This document shows, one piece after another, positions 1-7,508 of a DNA stretch of 26,284 nucleotides. This DNA comes from a virus: IMG/VR virus record IMGVR_UViG_3300027852_000157, positions 1 through 26,284 of that record; one strand, 5' to 3'. The notes under the pieces were generated by a model. The model was given only the letters and a program-made list of their open reading frames with translations. It was not told where the DNA came from and ran no database searches. The translations under genes were made by a program, and so were the position numbers. The stretch's first letter is position 1. Every line of letters starts with the position of its first letter.

Positions 1-191
1 AAGTAGATTATAATATATTTCACAAATATACAATCGAAGCTTACCGTGATCCAACTACCTTACGCCATTTAATCGATAAACTTATACCTAAGAAATCAGA
101 AATAGCTATTGAAGCTAAAAAGACAATAACCGCAAGGTCGCCAAAAGAAATTCTGGCTGATATAATTGAAATGCAAAAGGATATTAAATAG
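1..191 (+). CDS. C-terminal end of a probable terminase small subunit (partial)
   Basis: An open frame enters from the left edge (first full codon at base 3) and ends at TAG 189-191, giving about 62 residues. The tail of the protein is lysine- and isoleucine-rich (it includes LIPKKSEIAIEAKK and ends EMQKDIK). The stop codon directly abuts the ATG of the large terminase at 192, which indicates translational coupling. No domain is recognisable in the visible part. The small-subunit call rests only on position directly before TerL, where phages usually keep it. If so, the protein would recognise viral DNA and load the large subunit; the visible C-terminus would be the part that contacts TerL. 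Confidence 0.5.
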   Translation, partial: VDYNIFHKYTIEAYRDPTTLRHLIDKLIPKKSEIAIEAKKTITARSPKEILADIIEMQKDIK

Positions 192-1634
192 ATGTCACTT
201 CAAGAGCTTGAAAATGAAATATTAAGATATAAATTAGTATCAAGCTTTTCTAACTTTGTTGAATATTTTTGGAATAAAGTGGATCCAGCAGATTATATCG
301 ATACAGAGATCACAAAAGTAATAGCAAAACATTTAGAAGCTGTTTTTAATCGTCAAATAAGACGGCTTATAATAAATATACCACCAAGAGCATCAAAAAC
401 AATGCTTTCAAGTATTATGTTTCCAGCATGGGCGCACGCTATTAACCCGAAAGAAAAGTTTTTATGTTATACTTATTCTGATAACCTTGTTCGAGATGCA
501 CATAATTTATATTTTAAATTAATAAACAGCTCAGAATATCTTAGACTATTCCCATTTGTAAATGATCCTAAAGGTAAAAGCACGATTACTGGAAATCTAA
601 ATTTAATGGGAGGGTGCAGGGAAGGATTGTCAACAGGATCATCAATTACTGGTAAAGGAGCGTCTATTATTATTCTTGATGATGTGATTAATTTGACAAA
701 GGCATACTCAGCCTCATATAGAAAACAAGCAGAAGACTTCTTTTTTAGATCATTGTCTACACGTTTTAATGATCCAAAAACATCATGTATGGTTGTTGTA
801 ATGCAAAGAAGCCACGAAGATGACTTAATACAAAAAATCTTAGACAGACAAGGAGATCAGTGGGAAAAATTAATACTTCCTATGGAATTTGAGACTACAC
901 ATAAATGTCAAACGTTTGTGGATGGACAATTATTCTATCAGGATGACAGGAAAGAAGAGGGACAGTTACTAATACCTGAAAGATTTGACAGGCAATCTGT
1001 AGACCTTCTAAAAGCAAGTTTAGGTTCAATAGATGCATCTGCACAGCTACAGCAAAACCCAATTCCAGCAGGTGGTTCATTGATTCAGAGAGACTGGATA
1101 ACAATCAAAGATGATATATCTTTTGACTATAATACAACAAGAATGTTAAGATTTTATGACCTGGCATCTACTGCTCAATTAGGTAAGAATGATCCTGACT
1201 ATACAGCATCAGCGTTAATAGCCTTTGATAAAAACAAACAGTTTATTATTCTTGATGTTACAAGGGGAAAATTTGATCCTCCTGGAGTTGAAGATTATAT
1301 CAGAAATACAATCGCTACTGACTTACCGCAAGTTAATCATATAGTTGAGATCGAGCCAGGATCATCCGGTAAACTATCTTTTAGTCAAATGGCAAGGAAT
1401 GTTTCTAATCGACTTCAAGGTGTGCCAACAAGAAAAAACAAGATGGCCTATATGAAGCCCTTCGTTATAGCATTACAAAACGGCTCTGTTATCTTAAAGA
1501 AGGCAAACTGGAATACTTTTTTTATTGATGAACTTTGTGCATTCCCAAATGGGAAACATGATGATTCTGTAGATGCAGCATCAAAATGTTTTGAGTTATT
1601 TCAAACTTCTAACCGCAGAGTTATTAGTGGTTAA
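192..1634 (+). CDS. terL: Terminase large subunit (DNA-packaging ATPase/nuclease)
   Basis: This is the motor that cuts concatemeric viral DNA and pumps it into the prohead. The 480 residues match the usual TerL size. The N-terminal ATPase shows a deviant Walker A (IPPRASKT, about residues 63-70) and a Walker B (IIILDD, about 159-164). A VVVMQRSHEDD stretch near 201-211 follows in the position of the coupling motif. The C-terminal RNase H-like nuclease shows FYDLAST (D323), VEIEPG (E386/E388) and HDDSVDA (D457/D458), the expected acidic metal-binding set. The start ATG touches the upstream stop codon, with AAAGGA about ten bases before it. The gene is followed by an AT-rich spacer with a strong promoter, so the head genes need not depend on read-through from terL. 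Confidence 0.95.
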   Translation: MSLQELENEILRYKLVSSFSNFVEYFWNKVDPADYIDTEITKVIAKHLEAVFNRQIRRLIINIPPRASKTMLSSIMFPAWAHAINPKEKFLCYTYSDNLVRDAHNLYFKLINSSEYLRLFPFVNDPKGKSTITGNLNLMGGCREGLSTGSSITGKGASIIILDDVINLTKAYSASYRKQAEDFFFRSLSTRFNDPKTSCMVVVMQRSHEDDLIQKILDRQGDQWEKLILPMEFETTHKCQTFVDGQLFYQDDRKEEGQLLIPERFDRQSVDLLKASLGSIDASAQLQQNPIPAGGSLIQRDWITIKDDISFDYNTTRMLRFYDLASTAQLGKNDPDYTASALIAFDKNKQFIILDVTRGKFDPPGVEDYIRNTIATDLPQVNHIVEIEPGSSGKLSFSQMARNVSNRLQGVPTRKNKMAYMKPFVIALQNGSVILKKANWNTFFIDELCAFPNGKHDDSVDAASKCFELFQTSNRRVISG

Positions 1635-1672
1635 TTAATAATAAAATTATAATTAATTAACTATTAATTATA

Positions 1673-1701
1673 TTGACATTTAGTTTAATATATGCTATAA
1701 T
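1673..1701 (+). promoter_or_regulatory. Strong sigma70-type promoter before the head genes
   Basis: A perfect TTGACA (1673-1678), a 17-bp spacer and a perfect TATAAT (1696-1701) preceded by TGC, an extended -10. It sits in the 98-bp gap between terL and the portal gene. The first transcribed bases lead straight to AAGGAG before the portal ATG. The 18 bases from the -10 onward (1696-1713) recur exactly at the minus-strand promoter at 24825-24853. Confidence 0.88.
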
Positions 1702-1732
1702 GCTTTTATAAACAATTAAGGAGAGCAAGGTA

Positions 1733-2986
1733 ATGAAAAAGAGACTCAATTCTACAATCAATCGTAAGCAGCTTGGCTCCATGCTTGCAAATTATTATGA
1801 CAATACTCGTGATCTCTATACGCAATTTGGACTTAAAAAAGTATTAGATTTTAGTGATTATTATGATCAGTATAGACGGAATCCTGTTGCTAATAGAGTT
1901 GTTAAAGCTTATGTTAATGGATGTTGGAGGCAATTTCCGGTTATAGCTGAAAACTCAAATACAGAAGAAACTACGTTTGAAACATTATTTAACGATATAG
2001 GCTCACAACTTAGTATATTTTCTAATTTGAAACTTGTAGATACCTTATCAAGAATAGGTGAATATGCTATTTTATTTATAGGATTTAACGATAATCAAGA
2101 ATTATCAACACCTGTAGACACTTCAGTTGGTAATGAAATTATATTTTTAAGGTCGATTTGTCAAAACAATGCTACTTTTGATAAATTAATTGATGATCCA
2201 GGTAACCCAAAATATGGTTTTCCGGAATATTATAATGTCATAATCGATAACACTTCACATAGAATACATTATAGCAGGATAATACACGTTGCAGAAAACA
2301 CAGAAGAAAATCCAGTTCTCGGCACTCCTGCTCTTGAATGTATATTTAATAACATTATGGCTTTATTTATGATAAGCGGAGCAAGTGCAGAAGCTTTATA
2401 CCAGGGCGCGTATCCAGGAATGTTCTTTAATTACAAACCAGATTCAAGCGCACCACTTGGAGTTATAGATGGAGATGATTCAGTTCAAGATGCTATAGAA
2501 AATTATATGCAAAACTTTCACAAGTATCTATCTCTTGATAATACAGATGTTAAATTACTTAACTCTAAACCCGAAAGTCCTGTACCATTTATCGATACGC
2601 AACTTAAACTTGTGTCTGCTGGTACTGGTATCCCAAATAGATTACTTACAGGCTCAGAGCAAGCTCAGTTAGCTTCAGGGCAAGACAGAAGTAACTGGCA
2701 AGAAAGATTAGTTGAAAGAAATAAACTACATGTAATACCAAATATAATTAGACCATTTGTCGATAAACTTATAGAAACAAATGTTTTGCCATATACTGAA
2801 TATAATGTTGCTTTCCCTGAATACATCAATGAAGATATAGAACTGGCTAATAAAAAAGAAAACAGGGATGCTATCTTAGCATATTATAATTCACCAATGA
2901 AAGATACTATCTCTCTTGAAACTTACTTGAAACATTTTTTAAAATTTAATAGCGATGATATCGAAGCAATAATTGGAGGTAAATAA
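1733..2986 (+). CDS. Portal protein (DUF1073-like)
   Basis: The portal is the dodecameric ring at the capsid vertex through which DNA enters and to which the neck attaches. The 417-residue protein follows terL and precedes the protease, the standard slot. Visible similarity to the DUF1073-type portal family includes IHYSRIIHVAENTEE (about 177-191), an extended helical stretch IMALFMISGASAEALYQGAYPG, and LLTGSEQAQLASGQDRSNWQERLVERN in the C-terminal third, the conserved stem/crown signature of this family. No fused nuclease-like C-terminal domain is present. AAGGAG lies ahead of the ATG. The family assignment is from recalled motifs, not a search. Confidence 0.88.
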   Translation: MKKRLNSTINRKQLGSMLANYYDNTRDLYTQFGLKKVLDFSDYYDQYRRNPVANRVVKAYVNGCWRQFPVIAENSNTEETTFETLFNDIGSQLSIFSNLKLVDTLSRIGEYAILFIGFNDNQELSTPVDTSVGNEIIFLRSICQNNATFDKLIDDPGNPKYGFPEYYNVIIDNTSHRIHYSRIIHVAENTEENPVLGTPALECIFNNIMALFMISGASAEALYQGAYPGMFFNYKPDSSAPLGVIDGDDSVQDAIENYMQNFHKYLSLDNTDVKLLNSKPESPVPFIDTQLKLVSAGTGIPNRLLTGSEQAQLASGQDRSNWQERLVERNKLHVIPNIIRPFVDKLIETNVLPYTEYNVAFPEYINEDIELANKKENRDAILAYYNSPMKDTISLETYLKHFLKFNSDDIEAIIGGK

Positions 2987-4066
2987 TTGATAAAAGTAAA
3001 CGCTAAAATATTAAACAACAAATCAAGAATTGAACAGATAGATAATGCTGATTATTTGGTGTTAAATTCTGTAATGTTGGTTGAGGGAGTCTGGAATGAT
3101 GTTTTTTATTCTAATGAAGTCCTTAATGAATCAGTAGAATTTTGGAATAATAAGCCAGTCTGTATAGATCATCCAGAAAGCAATGGTCAACAATCTTTAG
3201 TTGACTCGCCAAGAATGGTAGCAGAGTTTGAAATTGGCAGATTATTTAATGCCTCATTTAAAGATGGTATGTTGCAAGCGGAAATATGGCTTGATATCGA
3301 AAAAGCTGATAAAAAATCTCCAGAAATATTTGACTATCTTAATATTGGTAATCCAATTGGAGTATCAACTGGCCTAAGCTCAAGACAAGATAGCACTCCT
3401 GGCGAATACAATGGTGTTAAATATCAAGAATCAATCACAGATATTATGCCTGATCATCTTGCTATACTTCTTGAAAAAGAACCCGCATGTAATATCAAGG
3501 ATAAGTGTGGTATATTTAACTCGCTTAAAAAGATGTTTAATTTTTCATCAAAAAGTAAAGTAGAATCAGAGATAACTCAGATATTTAAAAAGTTTCCTGA
3601 TGCCCTGGATATATGCACCATTGAAAAGAAAATCTTAAACAGCGATATGATGATCACTCCTTATTCTTTTGATAAAGGAAGGGTCATTTTTAATAAATCA
3701 ATAAAATATAACGAAAGTAAAGGAGATGGTAATATGGAAGAACTTTTAAAAGAACTTAAAAGTCTTAAAGATTCAATGTTGACAGAGGACAAAGTGTTAG
3801 ATATTCTTAACAAAAAAGATTCTAACGAAAAGAGGAATGCCAAAGTTAAAGATTTAACGGCTATTGAAAACTGCCCACTTAAAGAAGAAGATTTTAAAGG
3901 TATGTCAGATAACGCCATTAAAGTTTTTGGCGAAATATTCAACAGCAAGAAAGACGACAAGGGTAATGTTAAAAACTTCAAAATGAATGGTCAGTTTAAG
4001 AAACAAACCAATTCTAAAGAAGCACCTGCGTCTCCATCTTTGGCCGATATGCTTAAAAAGAAGTAG
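2987..4066 (+). CDS. Prohead protease/scaffold polyprotein (DUF2213-like)
   Basis: The likely job is capsid maturation. The N-terminal 170 or so residues resemble DUF2213, a family usually found between portal and capsid genes. They keep the pattern expected of a prohead protease: H62 in CIDHPES, S127 in IGVSTGL and H157 in IMPDHLAIL; the catalytic assignment is inference. The C-terminal third is lysine- and glutamate-rich, typical of a scaffold. The start is TTG at 2987, immediately after the portal stop; GGAGG lies seven bases upstream and the first in-frame ATG (codon 30) would cut into the conserved domain. A second, in-frame start at 3734 is described separately. Confidence 0.8.
   Translation: MIKVNAKILNNKSRIEQIDNADYLVLNSVMLVEGVWNDVFYSNEVLNESVEFWNNKPVCIDHPESNGQQSLVDSPRMVAEFEIGRLFNASFKDGMLQAEIWLDIEKADKKSPEIFDYLNIGNPIGVSTGLSSRQDSTPGEYNGVKYQESITDIMPDHLAILLEKEPACNIKDKCGIFNSLKKMFNFSSKSKVESEITQIFKKFPDALDICTIEKKILNSDMMITPYSFDKGRVIFNKSIKYNESKGDGNMEELLKELKSLKDSMLTEDKVLDILNKKDSNEKRNAKVKDLTAIENCPLKEEDFKGMSDNAIKVFGEIFNSKKDDKGNVKNFKMNGQFKKQTNSKEAPASPSLADMLKKK
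3734..4066 (+). CDS. Putative nested scaffold protein (internal in-frame start)
   Basis: Inside the protease gene, codon 250 is an ATG preceded by AAAGGAG (3719-3725) with an eight-base spacer, as good as any ribosome binding site in the window. Translation from here gives 110 residues. The product is highly charged and helix-prone (MEELLKELKSLKDSM at its N-terminus) and ends in ADMLKKK. This matches the lambda C/Nu3 arrangement, where the scaffold is the C-terminal part of the protease gene translated separately. The start site is seen directly; that it is used, and that the product is the scaffold, is inference. Confidence 0.68.
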   Translation: MEELLKELKSLKDSMLTEDKVLDILNKKDSNEKRNAKVKDLTAIENCPLKEEDFKGMSDNAIKVFGEIFNSKKDDKGNVKNFKMNGQFKKQTNSKEAPASPSLADMLKKK

Positions 4067-4085
4067 TTTTGATAATTTATCAAAA
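4067..4085 (+). repeat. Short AT-rich inverted repeat after the protease/scaffold gene
   Basis: TTTTGATAA and TTATCAAAA face each other around one base directly after the stop codon, so as RNA it would fold as a roughly seven-pair stem with a small loop. There is no uridine run behind it. It may protect or process the message between the scaffold and decoration genes; it is too weak to call a terminator. Confidence 0.4.
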
Positions 4086-4133
4086 CAAAACTAATAAAAT
4101 ATTAAACAATCAAAATAAAGGAATTAAAAAATC

Positions 4134-4604
4134 ATGGCAGCAAAAACAGTTATTTTAAAAGGTTCACCGTTTAGAAAAGAATATCTTGCAGGCGCAGGTG
4201 TTACTCCTGGCCATTTGGTAGCTTTGGCTTCAACTGGTAAAGTTGTTGTTCATCCTACTACTTATAAAAATGCTCAAAAAATGTTTGCCGTAGAAGATCC
4301 TTATAGAGCTTCTGCTTCAATCGATACAGCTTATGTTGCTGATGACACATGTTATTGTGCAGTATGTTCACCTGGTGATGAGATTTATGCTCTCGTACCT
4401 GCCTCTGCACCTGCTATAGTTATCGGTGATGCTCTTTGTTCAAATGGTGACGGTACCGTTATTAAATGGGCAGCTCAGGATGTTGACGAAGGCGGATCAG
4501 CTACTTTCACACTGTATGACCAAGCAATTATAGGTTATGCCCTTGAAGCAGTTGACAATAGTGCCGGTGGTACAGTTGTAAGAATCAAAATAGAGTCTGC
4601 ATAA
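4134..4604 (+). CDS. Candidate capsid decoration/cement protein
   Basis: A 156-residue protein between the protease/scaffold gene and the major capsid gene, the slot where head-stabilising proteins are normally encoded. The sequence is rich in Ala, Val, Gly and Thr with alternating hydrophobic residues, which suggests a mainly beta fold. Phrases such as GVTPGHLVAL, VIGDALCSNGDGTVIKW and IIGYALEAVD resemble trimeric capsid-stabilising proteins that carry a G-x-L-x-SNGDG-like turn. Four cysteines fall near the middle (three in a DTCYCAVC stretch). The leader contains AACAATCAAAATA, which recurs before the capsid gene. Function is inferred from position and composition. Confidence 0.6.
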   Translation: MAAKTVILKGSPFRKEYLAGAGVTPGHLVALASTGKVVVHPTTYKNAQKMFAVEDPYRASASIDTAYVADDTCYCAVCSPGDEIYALVPASAPAIVIGDALCSNGDGTVIKWAAQDVDEGGSATFTLYDQAIIGYALEAVDNSAGGTVVRIKIESA

Positions 4605-4648
4605 TAATTTAACAATCAAAATACAAAACATAAAGGATATATAATACA

Positions 4649-5539
4649 ATGGATAAGAATCGTGTGATCACAAGATATAATGATGAGTTTATTCGTGAAG
4701 ATGATTGGAAAAAGCTTGACGAAGCAGTTGGTAAAGTAATGGCCTCTAAACTTAATGGCGTTGCTGACCTTGTTAATGGTGGCCTTGTTGCCCCAATAAG
4801 TGGTTGGGATACAGTAGTATCTACCTGGAATACAACTTCTCCTTTTGATAATGCTGACTCTTCGCTTGATATAGTTTCTGGTTCAGCTAAAGACAGAGTT
4901 GTTTATGGACTTGATGGAACAACTATTCCTGTTATCTGGAAAGATTATTCTCTTTCAGCTCGTCAGTCAGGCGGAAGTCTTCCTATGGATTCAGCCATTG
5001 CTGCTGCTGAAGCCGTTGCCCGTAAAATGGAGTATATCCTTTTTAACGGTGACAATTCAAGTACATCAGCTTATAATTGCTACGGATATGTTAACCATCC
5101 TGCAAATCAGGACGTAACTGTATCGAATTGGAGTTCAGCCACAACCAATGTTATTGCTAATGTAGAATCTATGCTTTCAAGTATGCATGCTAACGGTTTT
5201 GATGGCGCAATGAATCTTTATGTACCATTGACCTGGTATACACCTCTAACAAGTGACTATCATGCAACACATGATGGTAGCTTTATTGAAAGAATAGCTC
5301 AGTATGGTATCACTGTAAAAGCTACGTCTCAATTGTCAGTTAACGTTGCTCTCGTTCAGCTTGACTCAAGCTCTATTGATCTTGCCCTTCCTATATCCCC
5401 AATAAATATTATTTGGGCTGATTATGGGAATGGTCTTGTAAAAGAAATGAGAGTCGTTGCAGCAATGTCTCCACGTATGAAAAGAGTAGGTAATGGTTCA
5501 ACAACTGGGCTCGTTGGCGTTGTAATAGGCTCACTGTAG
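4649..5539 (+). CDS. Major capsid protein (HK97-fold, encapsulin/DUF2184-like)
   Basis: This should be the main shell protein. The 296 residues lack a long N-terminal scaffold-like delta domain, which agrees with a separate scaffold upstream. The stretch MDSAIAAAEAVARKMEYILFNGD (about 113-135) followed by YGYVNHP closely resembles the spine-helix and following segment of encapsulin-like and DUF2184 capsid proteins, which carry AAR-x-x-A-x-x-x-D/E-x-x-x-F-x-G. The C-terminus VVAAMSPRMKRVGNGSTTGLVGVVIGSL is glycine- and valine-rich as in P-domain strands. A structured hairpin follows the stop codon. The precise family needs a profile search. Confidence 0.82.
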   Translation: MDKNRVITRYNDEFIREDDWKKLDEAVGKVMASKLNGVADLVNGGLVAPISGWDTVVSTWNTTSPFDNADSSLDIVSGSAKDRVVYGLDGTTIPVIWKDYSLSARQSGGSLPMDSAIAAAEAVARKMEYILFNGDNSSTSAYNCYGYVNHPANQDVTVSNWSSATTNVIANVESMLSSMHANGFDGAMNLYVPLTWYTPLTSDYHATHDGSFIERIAQYGITVKATSQLSVNVALVQLDSSSIDLALPISPINIIWADYGNGLVKEMRVVAAMSPRMKRVGNGSTTGLVGVVIGSL

Positions 5540-5567
5540 GATTTAATTAATAAATAGTTAACTATAA

Positions 5568-5603
5568 ATCAAGCTAAAGCTCGCTTATAGGGCTTAGCTT
5601 GAT
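5568..5603 (+). repeat. Stable hairpin between capsid and neck genes
   Basis: Bases 5568-5580 pair with 5591-5603 (ATCAAGCTAA...GC with GGCTTAGCTTGAT) to form about twelve pairs with one bulged A and a ten-base loop. There is no T run after it; instead the Shine-Dalgarno AAAGAGG follows within a few bases. It is better read as a message-stabilising or processing hairpin separating the highly expressed capsid gene from the neck genes than as a terminator. Confidence 0.65.
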
Positions 5604-5616
5604 AAAGAGGATTAAT

Positions 5617-5976
5617 ATGGCACGTGTAAATGAAACTGATGTTCGGGAAATAATAACTCTTCCATCTGATATGTCTATCACAGCGCTTATTAACGCATCA
5701 AGTATTATTGTCGACACGAATCTTGGATCAACATATTCAGAAACAATTCTGACAGAAATAGAAAAATGGCTCTCGGCTCATTTAATTTCCTGCTCATTAA
5801 GCCGTCAAGCTAATTCAGAGACTATTAGTGGCGTTTCTATTAGTTATAACAGCAATTCTCTTACAGGTCTAAATGGCACTACATACGGGGCTCAAGTTTT
5901 GTTGTTTGATACTCAAAATATTCTATCAAAACTCTATAAACCAAAAGCAAGTATTAAAACTTTCACAGTTGTGTAA
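5617..5976 (+). CDS. Putative head-tail connector (neck) protein
   Basis: The best start is ATG 5617, preceded by AAAGAGG at 5604-5610; an in-frame TTG at 5599 lies inside the hairpin and has no ribosome site, so it is not used here. This gives 119 residues. The pattern V-R-E-I-I...I-x-A-x-x-I-V-D...EIEKWLSAHL, followed by an acidic/serine stretch and a TYGAQVLLFD segment, resembles small helical adaptor proteins that sit under the portal. It is the first of four short genes between capsid and tail tube, the usual place for adaptor, stopper, HK97 gp10-like and tail terminator proteins. Confidence 0.6.
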   Translation: MARVNETDVREIITLPSDMSITALINASSIIVDTNLGSTYSETILTEIEKWLSAHLISCSLSRQANSETISGVSISYNSNSLTGLNGTTYGAQVLLFDTQNILSKLYKPKASIKTFTVV

Positions 5977-5990
5977 CTCAGGAGGATATC

Positions 5991-6320
5991 GTGATAAATA
6001 TATCGAACAGGCTTAATCAGAAATTAACTTATTGGACGGCTAATTCACGCAATGAATACAATGAAATAGCCTATAGTTCTCCAGTAACAATTAACTGTAG
6101 GTTGGGCTATACAGACAAAGTATCACATTCTGACACTGGAATATCTAAAAGCAAAACTGTCGTTTTATTCACAACTACTGAGATCCCCCTGGAAGCCAAA
6201 ATGCTTTTAGGTACCCATACTGACACTGCACCACCTACGCCGACAACAGCGATAACGTCTGTAAATCCTGTTTTTGATATCAATGGAGATTTAAATCATT
6301 ATGAAATATTCTTTGGATAA
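5991..6320 (+). CDS. Putative head closure (stopper) protein
   Basis: A 109-residue protein starting at GTG 5991, which has AGGAGG five bases upstream. The sequence begins with INISNRLNQKLTYWTANSRNEYNEIAYSSPVTINCRLGY, the arrangement seen in small beta-barrel stopper proteins (a Y-W-x-x...Y...A-x-P-V-x-I-x-C-R strand pair). It would plug the portal after packaging and make the tail docking surface. It overlaps the next gene by 20 bases, indicating coupled translation. The call is from position and remembered patterns. Confidence 0.55.
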   Translation: MINISNRLNQKLTYWTANSRNEYNEIAYSSPVTINCRLGYTDKVSHSDTGISKSKTVVLFTTTEIPLEAKMLLGTHTDTAPPTPTTAITSVNPVFDINGDLNHYEIFFG

Positions 6321-6615
6321 TATTGCTAAAATTACAATAGATCGAGTTAAAGACAATTTTAAACAAACAGCAAATGATATCAAAAAAAAATCAATAGAAA
6401 ACTGCCCAAAAAATACCGGAAAATTAGCAGGCTCGCATAAAGTTGATATAAAAGAGTCAACCGATCAATTAGATATTTTAATATCAGTTACAGCTAAATA
6501 TGCAACAATCGTACATGAAACAAATAAAAATTACAAGTCAGGATCTTGGAAGTTTCTTGAGCATGCTATTGATGAAATCAAAGAAGAATTTAAGGATATA
6601 TTAAAAGATGAATAA
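6301..6615 (+). CDS. HK97 gp10-like tail completion protein
   Basis: A 104-residue protein whose core KKKSIENCPKNTGKLAGSHKV matches the hallmark of the HK97 gp10 family (an A/C-P-x-x-T-G-x-L-x-x-S motif after a helix). In relatives it acts at the head-tail interface or in tail completion. The C-terminus is lysine/glutamate-rich and helical. It overlaps the previous gene by 20 bases and the next by 8, so all three are likely co-translated. GGAG lies about twelve bases before the ATG, slightly far, which fits reliance on coupling. Confidence 0.75.
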   Translation: MKYSLDNIAKITIDRVKDNFKQTANDIKKKSIENCPKNTGKLAGSHKVDIKESTDQLDILISVTAKYATIVHETNKNYKSGSWKFLEHAIDEIKEEFKDILKDE

Positions 6616-6988
6616 TCCAACTAAAGATATACGAGCCATTCTTGGTGATAGTAGCAGCATCTTTATTGCTGTTGAGCCAGATGTAGCTCAGTTGAATAAT
6701 TGTGAGACACTTTATGATGTATCCTCTGAATATAAAACTGACGTTACGACGCAGATAGAGACGTGCAAAGTACAAATAAGAATAAGAAATAACAGCTATG
6801 AGACAGGATATGCATTAGGCCAGTCTTATTTTGATACTCTTCATAATTATATCAACAGTAGTTATAACGGATCAATAATAATAGATATTAAATGTTTGTC
6901 TGGCGTTACATATTTAACTAAAATTGATAATAATTATATATTTGTAATGAACTTTAAAATTATGAGAAAAAGCACAACCTGGGCATAA
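6608..6988 (+). CDS. Putative tail terminator / minor capsid-type protein
   Basis: A 126-residue protein directly before the tail-tube promoter. It shows DIRAILGD, IFIAVEP, CETLYDVSSEYK, VQIRIRNNSYETGYALGQSYFDTLHNY and FVMNFKIMRKSTTW. This order matches small tail-terminator proteins that cap the tail tube and join it to the neck (an R-x-R-x-x-x-Y-x-x-G-Y helix start and a final N-F-x-x-x-R strand). It is translationally coupled to the gene upstream. The gene ends six bases before the tail-tube -35 box. Confidence 0.65.
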   Translation: MNNPTKDIRAILGDSSSIFIAVEPDVAQLNNCETLYDVSSEYKTDVTTQIETCKVQIRIRNNSYETGYALGQSYFDTLHNYINSSYNGSIIIDIKCLSGVTYLTKIDNNYIFVMNFKIMRKSTTWA

Positions 6989-6993
6989 TATGC

Positions 6994-7022
6994 TTGACAT
7001 TTTAATCTAAAAATGCTATAAT
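6994..7022 (+). promoter_or_regulatory. Strong promoter before the tail-tube genes
   Basis: TTGACA (6994-6999), 17-bp spacer, TATAAT (7017-7022) with TGC before it. The core matches the promoters at 1673 and 14259 (shared TTGACATT and TGCTATAAT). A long A- and C-rich leader with a tandem 12-mer follows before AAAGGAG and the ATG at 7082. Confidence 0.88.
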
Positions 7023-7033
7023 AACACAATAAT

Positions 7034-7066
7034 CAAACAATAACTCAAACAATAACTCAACAATAA
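7034..7066 (+). repeat. Tandem 12-mer leader repeat
   Basis: CAAACAATAACT occurs twice in direct tandem (7034-7057) and is followed by a shorter third version. The leader has almost no G or secondary structure and leads to AAAGGAG. Such CA-rich, unfolded leaders fit a translation-enhancing role for a very abundant virion protein; related AACAATCAA tracts occur before the decoration, capsid and first HNH genes. Confidence 0.6.
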
Positions 7067-7081
7067 TAAAGGAGTCACATC

Positions 7082-7495
7082 ATGGCTGACGGAACAATAG
7101 GAATTTTAAGCACAATCGAAAGATCAACAGACGATGTAACTTATGTTGCGCTTGCAGATATAATCTCATTTACAACACCAAACACTACCAGAGATATGGC
7201 AGAAACAACCGAGCTTGCAGATACCTGGAAAACACAGATACCGGCAAGACTTAATCCTGGAGAGGCATCATTTGTATGCACATACGATTATACATCATTT
7301 GCTATTCAACATGCAGATATGGTCGCTGGAACATTATTGTATTACAGAATGGATCATGAATTCACAACAGAGGTTAGACATTCATTTACAGCCTATGTAA
7401 CTGGCGTTGAAATATCAGAAGCTAACGGAAATGATGTTTTACAGTATACTGTAACATTAACTATCACCGATGCAGTCACTCTGGCGCAGGTATAG
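7082..7495 (+). CDS. Tail tube protein paralogue A
   Basis: First of six tandem tail-tube-like genes (137 residues). The family pattern is an N-terminal DGT/TGT, a segment ALADIISFTTPNTTRDMAETTELADTWKT, an IPARLNPGE turn, a YDYTSF strand, VAGTLLYYRMD, and a C-terminal FTAYVTGVEISEANGNDVLQYTVTL strand pair. This is the single-domain beta-barrel with loop seen in lambda gpV-type tube proteins, which stack as hexameric rings around the tape measure. It lies directly behind a strong promoter, so it is the best candidate for the main tube subunit. It is most like paralogue F (shared PARxNPGE and VAGT). Confidence 0.78.
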   Translation: MADGTIGILSTIERSTDDVTYVALADIISFTTPNTTRDMAETTELADTWKTQIPARLNPGEASFVCTYDYTSFAIQHADMVAGTLLYYRMDHEFTTEVRHSFTAYVTGVEISEANGNDVLQYTVTLTITDAVTLAQV

Positions 7496-7508
7496 TAGGA
7501 GGTAGATC

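Noticed and set aside
1632-1661. AT-only palindrome after terL as a terminator
   Set aside because: It has no G-C pairs and no distinct T tract, so it would be very unstable; it is simply AT-rich promoter-flanking DNA.
5599-5616. Upstream TTG start for the first neck gene
   Set aside because: It falls in the 3' arm of the hairpin and lacks a ribosome site, while ATG 5617 has AAAGAGG at good spacing.
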